The notes under the pieces are model-generated. The model was given only the letters and a program-made list of their open reading frames with translations. It was not told where the DNA came from and ran no database searches. From Geomonas azotofigens (lineage in GTDB: Bacteria; Desulfobacterota; Desulfuromonadia; Geobacterales; Geobacteraceae), in assembly GCF_018919395.1 (NCBI RefSeq), contig NZ_JAHLME010000003.1, positions 310,001 to 374,000 on the forward strand: DNA of 64,000 bases. The letters run 5' to 3'. Within the stretch, counting starts at the first letter, position 1, and the number at the start of each line of letters is the position of its first letter. Positions 50,586 through 57,229 of this stretch are shown in pieces. The translations under genes and the position numbers were made by a program.

Positions 50586-52829
50586 TCAAATTCGTGGGGG
50601 GCGGCCTTTCGTTTTTTGGCCGGAGTCTGCCCCTTCGGTTCCACCGCGCCCCCTATTTCGTGTAACGGAACCATTTGCTGACACGGTGATGCTTTCCCCT
50701 ATTTGGACGCGCTTGAGTCGGAGAGCGGTACCGGCGCCGATAGGCAGGACCATGATCTCCTCGTCCCGTTTCAGAAGCACCAGGAACTCACCATCCACCT
50801 TGCGGAGTCCGGCAAAGTCGGCGGCGCCTCTGTCTGCCGGGTCGTAGCGGCGGTGTTTAGGCATGTCTGAGGATTTCAGCCGAATTGCCTCGCGATCGGC
50901 AACGTATTTCTCAGCGGCTGCCTGGCCTAGCGTCATTTCTACTAGCCGGGAAATATCCCGTCGAACGGGGTAATCCGGTTTGGTCCCTTGCCGCTCCAAA
51001 TGATCAGGAACATCATGCGGCAATAGCACCTCACCTCCGCCGGCCAACTGAAGCACACCGAGTTCTGACAGCTCTCGCAAACGATTCTGGCCTTGGGGCG
51101 GCGGCTTTCGTCCAATGCCTTCGACCGTGGGCTTACAGTAATGGGCTGCGTGTCCACTTGTTTTCTCCCGGAGGATTCCGGATTCCAGCAGTTCCTGGCG
51201 ATGGCGCTCCAATGCGGCATCGTCAAAGGTAATGGGCAACCTGCCGACGGCCGCCACCCGGACGACCTGTTCCTTGAAGGCTTCGGTACCGTTGACTGCG
51301 ATGCAACAACCATACTTTTCCGACGCCAAGAGTAGCGCGTCCTGCAGCCCCTCTATTGTGTACCCCCTCGAAACCTGAAGCCTGTCCCCGTCATCGCGTA
51401 TCGCGGTCGAGCCGATGTAATAGATGACCGTTCCTTTTTTGGTGATGCCGTCTCGTTCTGCCACTATCGGTGCATTCTTCCGGCCGCCCTTGCCGGTTAC
51501 GGTGTTTCCTTTCAGACCGGTTGCCGCATCGCGGGCGCGCAAAACGGCTAGGGCCTCGGGGTCTCCCTCGACGGCCTTCGCCCTCAACCAGTCGGCCCAT
51601 GACCGCCATGGGTATTTTCCATCGACGGCCAGACGCTCGGCTGTGCATTGTCTTTTGATCCTCCGGATATCCTCACGGAGTATGTTGTTGATCACGCCAT
51701 AGAGGACTCTTTTAATCCGCCCGTTGGCTTTCACGGCCTTGATCTTATCCCGCTTTAGCTTTGCCATTCGTTTGGCCGAGTCGACCAGACGCTCTTTCCG
51801 CTCCGCTATTTTGGTCTTTTCTGCCGCCCGCGCCGTCGCGGCTATTTGGTGGTTCTCCCGGTACTTCGCGTACAGCTTGCCGGTGTCGTATCGGGAATGC
51901 ATCGGCTGCGCTCGGTAACGCCTGCCGCTTGTTTTTACTGCTTCAAGATTCGAGAGGTTCCGCAGGACGGTTTGCCTGTTCGGTGGGGGTATGGCACCTA
52001 TGTTGCCCGTAGGCTGCGATTGCGCCAGACGCGCCTGCATGGCCCGCATGGTGTCCACCTCGTCGAGCGGCTCGAAAGCCCCCAATCGTTTCTCCAGCTT
52101 GCTTTTCGACAGTTCCCTTGAAACCGAACTTGCCTTGACGCCAAGCCTGTCACCGTTCGTGATGACGAGACCGTTGCCTCTTTCCTCAAGTTTCAACCCG
52201 CTGTTGGCCAGCATGGCGTGCAATTGGGCCCAACTTTCGGCTAGACGCATCTCTTCGACACACTCGCGCTGGATCCACCCCAACAGGCTTTGCACCCCGG
52301 CATGCCTTTCCATGTCGGCAGCACGGTTCTCGCTTCCATTCCTCAACACCTGGTGGTTGTCTGGTTGGAGACCGTATTGTTGTTCGAGTTTTTGGCAGAC
52401 TTTCGCCAGGGTTGTGTGATCGTAGTAAGGATCGTGAATGGTGTGGCGTGTCGGGTGAATCTTGTTGATCGCGATGTGAAAGTGCAGATTGTCTGTGTCG
52501 TTGTGGACGACACAGACCCGCTGATGCTCGCTGTAACCTAACTCGTTGCAGATCCTCTCCTCGATCGCTTTCAAAGTGGCGTCAACCGGTTCCTCCCCTG
52601 CACGAAAACTGACTATCAAGTGATAGGTTTTGTCTGATACCGCCCGTGTATTGCGAGCCTGGGTGTTGAGGACTTCGAGGATGGCGACCTGCCACTTTTC
52701 AGATTGACAATTGCTGACGGTCACATAGCCGAGACGTTGATGCTTTCCCTGTCTATCGGTTAGATACTTCACCAAACCACCGTAATCGCTCCTGCCCACG
52801 GACCTCATCGGTACCTTCTTCGCGATCAT
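50586..52829 (-). CDS. traI: IncP (RP4)-type TraI relaxase, MOBP
   Basis: 747 residues, very close in length and layout to RP4 TraI. The N-terminus MIAKKVPMRSVGRSDYGGLV carries the nicking Tyr22 (VKYLTD), Ser74 (HLIVSFRAGE) and the histidine triad HNDTDNLHFHIAINKIHP (H109, H116, H118) at the positions expected for MOBP relaxases. The rest contains KASSVSRELSKSKLEKRLG and a long C-terminal domain with no helicase motifs. It nicks oriT at the nic site and pilots the transferred strand. It is transcribed away from oriT with traJ, as on RP4. AT/GC composition differs little from its neighbours. Confidence 0.95.
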   Translation of the reverse strand: MIAKKVPMRSVGRSDYGGLVKYLTDRQGKHQRLGYVTVSNCQSEKWQVAILEVLNTQARNTRAVSDKTYHLIVSFRAGEEPVDATLKAIEERICNELGYSEHQRVCVVHNDTDNLHFHIAINKIHPTRHTIHDPYYDHTTLAKVCQKLEQQYGLQPDNHQVLRNGSENRAADMERHAGVQSLLGWIQRECVEEMRLAESWAQLHAMLANSGLKLEERGNGLVITNGDRLGVKASSVSRELSKSKLEKRLGAFEPLDEVDTMRAMQARLAQSQPTGNIGAIPPPNRQTVLRNLSNLEAVKTSGRRYRAQPMHSRYDTGKLYAKYRENHQIAATARAAEKTKIAERKERLVDSAKRMAKLKRDKIKAVKANGRIKRVLYGVINNILREDIRRIKRQCTAERLAVDGKYPWRSWADWLRAKAVEGDPEALAVLRARDAATGLKGNTVTGKGGRKNAPIVAERDGITKKGTVIYYIGSTAIRDDGDRLQVSRGYTIEGLQDALLLASEKYGCCIAVNGTEAFKEQVVRVAAVGRLPITFDDAALERHRQELLESGILREKTSGHAAHYCKPTVEGIGRKPPPQGQNRLRELSELGVLQLAGGGEVLLPHDVPDHLERQGTKPDYPVRRDISRLVEMTLGQAAAEKYVADREAIRLKSSDMPKHRRYDPADRGAADFAGLRKVDGEFLVLLKRDEEIMVLPIGAGTALRLKRVQIGESITVSANGSVTRNRGRGGTEGADSGQKTKGRPPRI

Positions 52830-52874
52830 GCAGCGGCCTCCCGGGAACGTTGTTTTTAGCGGCTGAAAATTTCC

Positions 52875-53237
52875 TCACCGCGAGGCCTTTGGTAGAACCA
52901 CCGTCTGCATGATTTCCTGCATCTTGCCCTGAGTGTTTTCGATTTGGGCAAGGACGGCACGGATGAGTCTCTCGCCATACTGCGCCGTGCGCGGGTCATC
53001 GGTGAGCCATAGCTTTAGGAGGCCGCCCAGACGGCCAAGATCTCCGTTGATACGTGCTAACTCGTCAACTTGGTCACGGTCCAGGATGCTATGCACCTGG
53101 TAGCCCAATCCCACGTTCCGCAGATAGGCGGCGACAGGGAGGCCGGTGGACGCGGCCAACTTCTCGATAGTGGCTTTCTCGTCCGGTCGCACCGGGACGT
53201 GCAGTTGTTGCGCACGTGGCCTGTTCTTTTCAGCCAT
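52875..53237 (-). CDS. traJ: IncP-type TraJ relaxosome accessory protein
   Basis: 120 residues. The C-terminal half, ELARINGDLGRLGGLLKLWL followed by TDDPRTAQYGE, is the diagnostic RP4 TraJ segment (also MobC-like). The N-terminal half is a ribbon-helix-helix-type DNA-binding region (VRPDEKATIEKLAASTGLPV). TraJ binds the oriT arm next to nic and recruits TraI. The gene begins about 45 bp from the oriT region and precedes traI by 45 bp on the same strand, preserving the RP4 order. AAGAGG lies upstream of the ATG. Confidence 0.93.
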   Translation of the reverse strand: MAEKNRPRAQQLHVPVRPDEKATIEKLAASTGLPVAAYLRNVGLGYQVHSILDRDQVDELARINGDLGRLGGLLKLWLTDDPRTAQYGERLIRAVLAQIENTQGKMQEIMQTVVLPKASR

Positions 53238-53280
53238 GATGGCCTCTTTGAGGAGTACGACTTCAAGGGGGGGACGGCGG

Positions 53281-53400
53281 CAGCCGTCCAGCCTCGCAGA
53301 GCAGGATACCCGTTGAGCACGTAGTGCGAATAAGGGGAGGTGAAGATAGTTAACCGGCTCGCCGGTTAGCTAACTTCACATATCCTGCCCCGCTCCGGAC
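53281..53400. other. IncP (RP4)-type origin of transfer, oriT
   Basis: Sequence closely follows the RP4 oriT: CCAGCCTCGCAGAGCAGGAT, then CCCGTTGAGCAC, GTGCGAATAAGGG, an 18-bp inverted repeat with two mismatches (53341-53378, arms beginning TGAAG and ending CTTCA) and the nic consensus TATCCTG|C at 53381-53388. The predicted nick is between 53387 and 53388 on the + strand. It sits between traJ and traK, as on RP4. Confidence 0.95.
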
Positions 53401-53634
53401 CGCGATTTTTCCGATACGGTTTTTCGACCTTCGCTATTTTACCGCAACGCTACATGGAATTAGTGATATTGAATTAGATTTTTACAAAATTCTGCAAGAT
53501 CGGCGGTAGAATTTCGATGCCGCGGTAAAGTAGCGTTAAAGTAGCGGTAACGAAGCGGTAGCGTGGCTGTTGCAAAGGCGACAGCGTAGCGATTAAATAG
53601 CGGCAAAATCCGATGGGCAAAATGAGGTGGGCAG
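53401..53634. repeat. Short iterated motifs between oriT and traK
   Basis: AT-rich DNA with several imperfect copies of an AGCGGTAA/AGCGTTAA motif (about 53520-53600). On RP4, TraK binds an intrinsically bent region on this side of oriT, so these are candidate TraK sites; that is inference. The stretch must also carry the traK promoter and ribosome-binding site (GAGGTGGGC just before the ATG). Confidence 0.5.
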
Positions 53635-54015
53635 ATGAAAACTCTCTCTGAACGCATAGCGGCCAGGGCAGTCGATAATAAGCCGATGACCTCCAATAAA
53701 AAAAAGAACCGGGCCGTTTTCCTGACTTTGCGTCCCGACATCATACAGGCGCTCAACGACGGGTGGCCGGTCAGGGAAATCTGGGAAACCCTGCATGAGG
53801 AGGGAAAGGTGGCTTTCGGTTATTCCGCATTCTGCGGTTACACAAACCGCCTGATCCTGGCTCAGTCCAGCCGCCATCAGGAACCGCCTGTCAATGAGCT
53901 TTCCGAGGCACACAAGCCGGCAAACACTGGTAAGAAGGCACCGGAAACAAAAGACACCCCCAAAACAAGCGGGTTCACCTTCAACCCTTCACCCAAGAAG
54001 GAGGACTTGATCTGA
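53635..54015 (+). CDS. traK: IncP-type TraK oriT-binding protein
   Basis: 126 residues, divergent from traJ across oriT exactly as on RP4. The middle, LRPDIIQALNDGWPVREIWETL, fits the TraK DNA-binding region (R-x-D-V-x-x-A-L-x-x-G-x-x-x-x-x-I-W). A Pro/Lys linker leads to the C-terminus GFTFNPSPKKEDLI, nearly the same as RP4 TraK's end. TraK bends DNA beside oriT and raises transfer efficiency. No traL or traM follows; instead an AlpA-like regulator gene lies 67 bp downstream. Confidence 0.92.
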   Translation: MKTLSERIAARAVDNKPMTSNKKKNRAVFLTLRPDIIQALNDGWPVREIWETLHEEGKVAFGYSAFCGYTNRLILAQSSRHQEPPVNELSEAHKPANTGKKAPETKDTPKTSGFTFNPSPKKEDLI

Positions 54016-54082
54016 TGGTTAAAGTCCATGTTGTGTTGCAGGCAAGGCATCTGACGTTCTTTTACCAGGGAGGAGGTCTCGC

Positions 54083-54343
54083 GTGGAGAACGATAAATTG
54101 ATCAGGCGCAGACAGTTGTTGGAGCTGATCGGAATGAGCCATACGACGCAGTGGAGACTGGAGAGGGCGGGGCGGTTCCCGGCGAGGGTGAGGATAGGGG
54201 CCGGATCGGTCGGCTGGCACTTGGCGGAGGTTGAGGAGTGGGTCAGGGAGCGGGAGAGGGTGCAAGGGGGCGCCCAGCAGGATAGGGCAGCTGTGACGCT
54301 GGAGGCGGGCGTTACCGACGACGGCTTCCGTGGGAAGAGATGA
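54083..54343 (+). CDS. AlpA-family transcription regulator/excisionase
   Basis: 86 residues. The N-terminus, LIRRRQLLELIGMSHTTQWR followed by LERAGRFPARVRIGAGSVGW, is the winged-HTH MerR-like fold of AlpA/P4-Vis regulators. The C-terminal ~30 residues are an unstructured polar tail. AlpA proteins activate integrase/excision genes of P4-like islands, so this is probably the recombination directionality or excision control protein of the island. A GTG at 54083 is chosen because AGGAGG lies six bases upstream. It follows traK on the same strand. Confidence 0.85.
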   Translation: MENDKLIRRRQLLELIGMSHTTQWRLERAGRFPARVRIGAGSVGWHLAEVEEWVRERERVQGGAQQDRAAVTLEAGVTDDGFRGKR

Positions 54344-54415
54344 CCTGACCAAGCCCACCTTGCTTCGCAATATTTTTTCCTATAAGTTGTACCATCTCTC
54401 TGTCGCCCTTCTATT

Positions 54416-54436
54416 AAGTTGTGTTGAGCACAACTT
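54416..54436. promoter_or_regulatory. Palindromic operator upstream of the toxin-antitoxin genes
   Basis: AAGTTGTG and CACAACTT form a perfect 8-bp inverted repeat with a 5-bp spacer, 34 bp before the DUF4258 start. A half-site AAGTTGT occurs at about 54384. It is the expected place for autoregulation by the HTH antitoxin encoded in the same operon. Confidence 0.6.
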
Positions 54437-54469
54437 TTGTTTTGAACGCAACCCCTAAAGGTGTATAGT

Positions 54470-54757
54470 ATGCTTAACGAACCGTTGAAGCGAACCGAGA
54501 CGAAGAAACTGATCCTGTCCATCTTGAAAGACGGGGATGTCTCATTTGCTCAACCCCACGCGCTGGAGCGGCTGGAAAAGCACGGCATGTCCACCCTGGA
54601 TTGCCTGAACGTACTGCGCGGCGGGACCGTCGAGGAGGCGGAGTACGAAAACGGGGAGTGGCGCTACCGGGTGCACACCGGGAAGATGACGGTGGTGGTC
54701 CGGTTCGAGGACGAGACGGAATTGATGATCGTAACCGCATGGAGGATGCTGAAATGA
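54470..54757 (+). CDS. DUF4258 protein, probable toxin of a type II TA pair
   Basis: 95 residues. The C-terminal half, WRYRVHTGKMTVVVRF followed by ETELMIVTAWRM, matches the DUF4258 fold (RelE/barnase-like), and SFAQPHALERLEKHGMSTLD fits its N-terminal helices. It is followed, with a 4-bp overlap, by an HTH protein with an MqsA-like zinc region, the common toxin-first order of this class. The ATG at 54470 is preferred to a GTG at 54461. It probably acts as a growth-inhibiting ribonuclease and stabilises the island; activity is an inference from family and context. Confidence 0.78.
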   Translation: MLNEPLKRTETKKLILSILKDGDVSFAQPHALERLEKHGMSTLDCLNVLRGGTVEEAEYENGEWRYRVHTGKMTVVVRFEDETELMIVTAWRMLK

Positions 54758-55251
54758 GATGCCCGGTTTGCGAGCGAGCCGAGTTGGTGGAAAAGGTGCA
54801 GAACTACCACTACCGCGAATGCGGCCTCGGGAACGTGGTCCTTACAGGGATCACGGTGAGGAGTTGCCCGGAGTGCGGGGCGCTGGTGCCTAAGATACCC
54901 AGGATGGAGGCCCTGCACGACTGCATCGCCCATGCCCTGGTGAAGAAGGAAGAACGGCTCACCCCGGAAGAGATCGTATTCCTAAGGAAGTCCCTCGGCT
55001 GGTCTGGTGCCGATTTCGCCGACAACCTGCACTGCGACAAGTCCCAGGTCTCCAAGTGGGAGAACGGGCGGGTGCCGATGAGCAAGCAGAACGAGTTGCT
55101 CTTCCGCGAGATCGTCGCGCGCGGTAAGAAGATCGACGACTACAAAAGGACCGATGCGGCACGCAAGGAGGCGGGCAAGGTTGTCTCCCTCTTCGTCAGC
55201 ATGGATGACAGTAAACGCCAGTGGACCGACGAGTGGAGGGAAGCGGCGTAG
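54754..55251 (+). CDS. MqsA-like zinc-finger/HTH antitoxin
   Basis: 165 residues. Residues 1-45 have two CxxC pairs (CPVCERAEL, CPECGALV), the YgiT/MqsA-type zinc-binding domain. Residues ~65-125 are a Cro/CI-type HTH (LRKSLGWSGADFADNLHCDK followed by SQVSKWENGRVPM). In MqsA the zinc domain neutralises the toxin and the HTH represses the operon. The ATG overlaps the toxin stop (ATGA). The C-terminal ~35 residues are an extra polar tail. It likely binds the palindrome at 54416. The gene is followed by a terminator. Confidence 0.85.
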   Translation: MRCPVCERAELVEKVQNYHYRECGLGNVVLTGITVRSCPECGALVPKIPRMEALHDCIAHALVKKEERLTPEEIVFLRKSLGWSGADFADNLHCDKSQVSKWENGRVPMSKQNELLFREIVARGKKIDDYKRTDAARKEAGKVVSLFVSMDDSKRQWTDEWREAA

Positions 55252-55288
55252 CGGTTCCAAAAAAAGGGAAGGCGCCAGGCGCAAAAAG

Positions 55289-55322
55289 ACCCGGCCACCT
55301 AGAAGTGGTGCCGGGTTTTTTT
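55289..55322 (+). terminator. Intrinsic terminator after the antitoxin gene
   Basis: ACCCGGC-CACC pairs with GGTG-CCGGGT around a short loop, followed by T8. It ends the toxin-antitoxin operon. Confidence 0.85.
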
Positions 55323-55490
55323 TATGGTTCGGTCATTACGGTCTGGATTTATTACGGCATCTATTACGGCATGAAATGATTTCCGTGTCGTTCACTGAGG
55401 CCTCGATGGAGGGGGACGTGCCGGTTCCTGCCTTGCCATGTGGTGGCTGGGGGGCTGCAAAGTTATTGCAGCGATTTTTACAGCGATGAA

Positions 55491-55527
55491 AAAAGGGCTT
55501 ACGACCTGAAATCGTAAGCCCTTGTTT
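55491..55527 (-). terminator. Terminator downstream of tRNA-Cys, at the island's right end
   Basis: AAGGGCTTACGA pairs with TCGTAAGCCCTT; on the minus strand it is followed by T6. It lies just beyond the tRNA 3' end, inside the island, so the island re-supplies a terminator in place of the original one displaced to 39.3 kb. Confidence 0.75.
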
Positions 55528-55530
55528 TTA

Positions 55531-55577
55531 TTGGAGGCGGCAATCGGATTTGAACCGATGAATGAAGGATTTGCAGT
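55531..55577. other. Right attachment site (within tRNA-Cys)
   Basis: 47-bp direct repeat partner of 39350-39396. It covers the tRNA from the anticodon loop to the encoded CCA, so insertion leaves the tRNA gene intact. Confidence 0.93.
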
Positions 55578-55606
55578 CCTTTGCCTTACCACTTGGCCAT
55601 GCCGCC
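55532..55606 (-). tRNA. tRNA-Cys (anticodon GCA)
   Basis: 75 nt including an encoded CCA. The acceptor stem GGCGGCA pairs with TGCCGCC, the D-loop contains AAGTGGTAAGGC, the anticodon loop is CTGCAAA (GCA) and the T-arm CGGTTCAAATCCG is perfect. It serves as the attachment site of the island. Confidence 0.97.
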
Positions 55607-55666
55607 TTGTGCATCGAAGGAGCCCGTTTATAACCTGATTCCCTCGCCTGTGTCAATACGAAATTT

Positions 55667-56257
55667 TTATTTGGCTATCACTCGCACAAATTTGCTCAGG
55701 TAGTCGACACCGCTCCAGATGGTGATGATTGTCGCGATCCAGAGATAGAACATGCCGACGTTGTGCATGTTGACAATCACCAGCGGATGGTGGATGCCGA
55801 AGAACCAGTGGTAGTCGTAGTGCAGCAAAAGCCCGATGATGGCCACCAACTGGAAAATGGTCTTGAACTTGCCCAGGTTGCTGGCGGCGATCACGATCCC
55901 CTCGGTGGAGGCGATGCCGCGCAGGCCGGTGATGATCATCTCGCGCCCGAGGATCACCAGCACCATCCAGGCGGGCACCCGGTTGAAGGGGAGAATCATG
56001 ATCAGCGCGGCCATGACGATCAGCTTGTCGGCGATCGGGTCCAGGAACTTGCCGAACACGGTGACGATCCCCATCCTCCTGGCGAGATACCCGTCCAGCC
56101 AGTCGGTGACCGATGCGGCGGCGAACAGCGCCGCGGCCCAGAAGCCGGGCTCGCGGTCGGGCGACAGCAAAAGCACGCACAGAAGCGGGATGGCCGCTAT
56201 GCGCAGCATGGTCAGAATGTTCGGGAGGTTCATGATCTGGGCTGGGGTGGAGGGCAT
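55667..56257 (-). CDS. pgsA: CDP-diacylglycerol-glycerol-3-phosphate 3-phosphatidyltransferase
   Basis: 196 residues. It makes phosphatidylglycerol phosphate from CDP-diacylglycerol and glycerol-3-phosphate in the inner membrane. The CDP-alcohol phosphotransferase motif D-G-x2-A-R-x8-G-x3-D-x3-D is complete (DWLDGYLARR then GKFLDPIADK, near residues 50-76). Five or six membrane segments are seen. The N-terminus LPNILTMLRIAAIPLL is typical of PgsA. The ATG at 56257 has AAAGG upstream; a second ATG at 56233 is possible. It lies 14 bp downstream of the lytic transglycosylase gene, so the two are co-transcribed. Confidence 0.93.
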   Translation of the reverse strand: MPSTPAQIMNLPNILTMLRIAAIPLLCVLLLSPDREPGFWAAALFAAASVTDWLDGYLARRMGIVTVFGKFLDPIADKLIVMAALIMILPFNRVPAWMVLVILGREMIITGLRGIASTEGIVIAASNLGKFKTIFQLVAIIGLLLHYDYHWFFGIHHPLVIVNMHNVGMFYLWIATIITIWSGVDYLSKFVRVIAK

Positions 56258-56271
56258 GCTTGGCCTTTGCG

Positions 56272-56886
56272 CTATCTGTAGCTGTTACGGTAACTGAGTA
56301 CCTTGGACACGTAGGTCTGGGTTTCGGGATAGGGGGGGACGCCGCCGTACTTGGCCACCGCGTTGAGCCCGCAGTTGTAGGCGGCGACGGCCAGCGACTC
56401 GTTGCCCTTGAAGGTGTCCAAAAGGAACCTGAGGTAACGCACCCCGCCGCGGATGTTGTCTGAGGGGTTGAATGAATCGGCGACCTTCAGCCCCTGGGCG
56501 GTCTTGGGCATGAGTTGCATCAGACCCTGGGCCCCCTTGGGCGACACCGCGCTCGGGTTGTAGCCGCTCTCGGCATGGATCACCGCCTTCACCAGCGAAC
56601 TGTCGACACCGAACTCGCGCGAGCAGGAGCTGATGATGGGTTCGAACTCGGCGGGGTTTCTGGCATAGCCGGAGAGCTTGAAGGCGGTCCTGAGCCGCTT
56701 GTCCTTCTTGATGTCACGCATGAAGATCTTGAAACGGTTGTCGGTGGGGGCGTCGGTGAAGTGAACGGTGCCGTCGGGATCTTCGTACTTATATATGTCG
56801 GCGCGCGCCGGTGCCGGGATGCACCACGACAACGCGGCCACGGTCAGGATGGCTGCTGCAAAAAGTCGGTGTGACGTCAAGCGCAT
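56272..56886 (-). CDS. Secreted lytic murein transglycosylase with DUF4124
   Basis: 204 residues. A signal peptide ends near PARA (residue 29), followed by a DUF4124-type segment (IYKYEDPDGTVHFTDAP). The catalytic SLT domain begins about residue 80: the catalytic Glu106 is in IHAESGYNPSAVSPKGAQGL, with GLMQLMP and AYNCG (usual AYNAG) downstream. It cleaves the glycan strand of peptidoglycan in the periplasm to give 1,6-anhydromuramyl products. The gene heads a two-gene operon with pgsA. The Cys in AYNCG is a mild departure from the family consensus. Confidence 0.92.
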   Translation of the reverse strand: MRLTSHRLFAAAILTVAALSWCIPAPARADIYKYEDPDGTVHFTDAPTDNRFKIFMRDIKKDKRLRTAFKLSGYARNPAEFEPIISSCSREFGVDSSLVKAVIHAESGYNPSAVSPKGAQGLMQLMPKTAQGLKVADSFNPSDNIRGGVRYLRFLLDTFKGNESLAVAAYNCGLNAVAKYGGVPPYPETQTYVSKVLSYRNSYR

Positions 56887-57229
56887 GAGCTTCCTTTTTT
56901 AATGGGACAGGGAATTCCGCCACGGAAATATATAGACTAATAAGCATGATAATTCAAGGTCTAATGTAAGGTTGGCGGGCTATAACCAGTCAAAAGTCTT
57001 GACAAAAATCTTGGGCGGATCAATAATTTGCGGGTTTTCCCGAGCCGGTTACGCGAAGAACGCAAGGTACCCGCGACGCACACCAAGAAATCTCCTTTGA
57101 GGGCAAAGGCCCAACGTTGCCGCCATGACCCCCTAAGCCTTTCCTGAAGTACTCGCGACTGCTGCACGACTTCGTCTCAAACATTCGGTCTCAAGAAACG
57201 CCTAATCCAGCTTACCGGGGGGTAGTTTG
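56887..57229. other. Divergent intergenic region between transglycosylase and nadB
   Basis: About 340 bp. It contains the nadB promoter listed separately and a ~200-nt nadB leader in which I see no recognisable riboswitch. The left part is AT-rich and should hold the minus-strand promoter. Confidence 0.5.
56999..57027 (+). promoter_or_regulatory. Sigma-70 promoter for nadB
   Basis: A perfect TTGACA -35 box (56999-57004), a 17-bp spacer and AATAAT as -10 box (57022-57027). It is the best sigma-70 match between the divergent transglycosylase and nadB genes. Confidence 0.65.

Larger units (their letters stand above)
39350..55577. mobile_element. Integrative mobilizable island in tRNA-Cys
   Basis: A 16.2-kb segment bounded by perfect 47-bp direct repeats (39350-39396 and 55531-55577), the right one being the 3' part of an intact tRNA-Cys gene. 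It contains a tyrosine integrase next to the left repeat, a cargo operon of large secreted proteins, an RP4-type relaxosome (traI, traJ, oriT, traK), an AlpA-like regulator and a toxin-antitoxin pair. No conjugative pore genes are present, so it should be mobilizable only with a helper. Confidence 0.92.

Noticed and set aside
50165..50665. A 166-codon open frame in the convergent gap before traI
   Set aside because: It crosses the hairpin at 50263-50296 and runs antisense into the traI 3' end. The product has no recognisable fold and no ribosome-binding site is seen.
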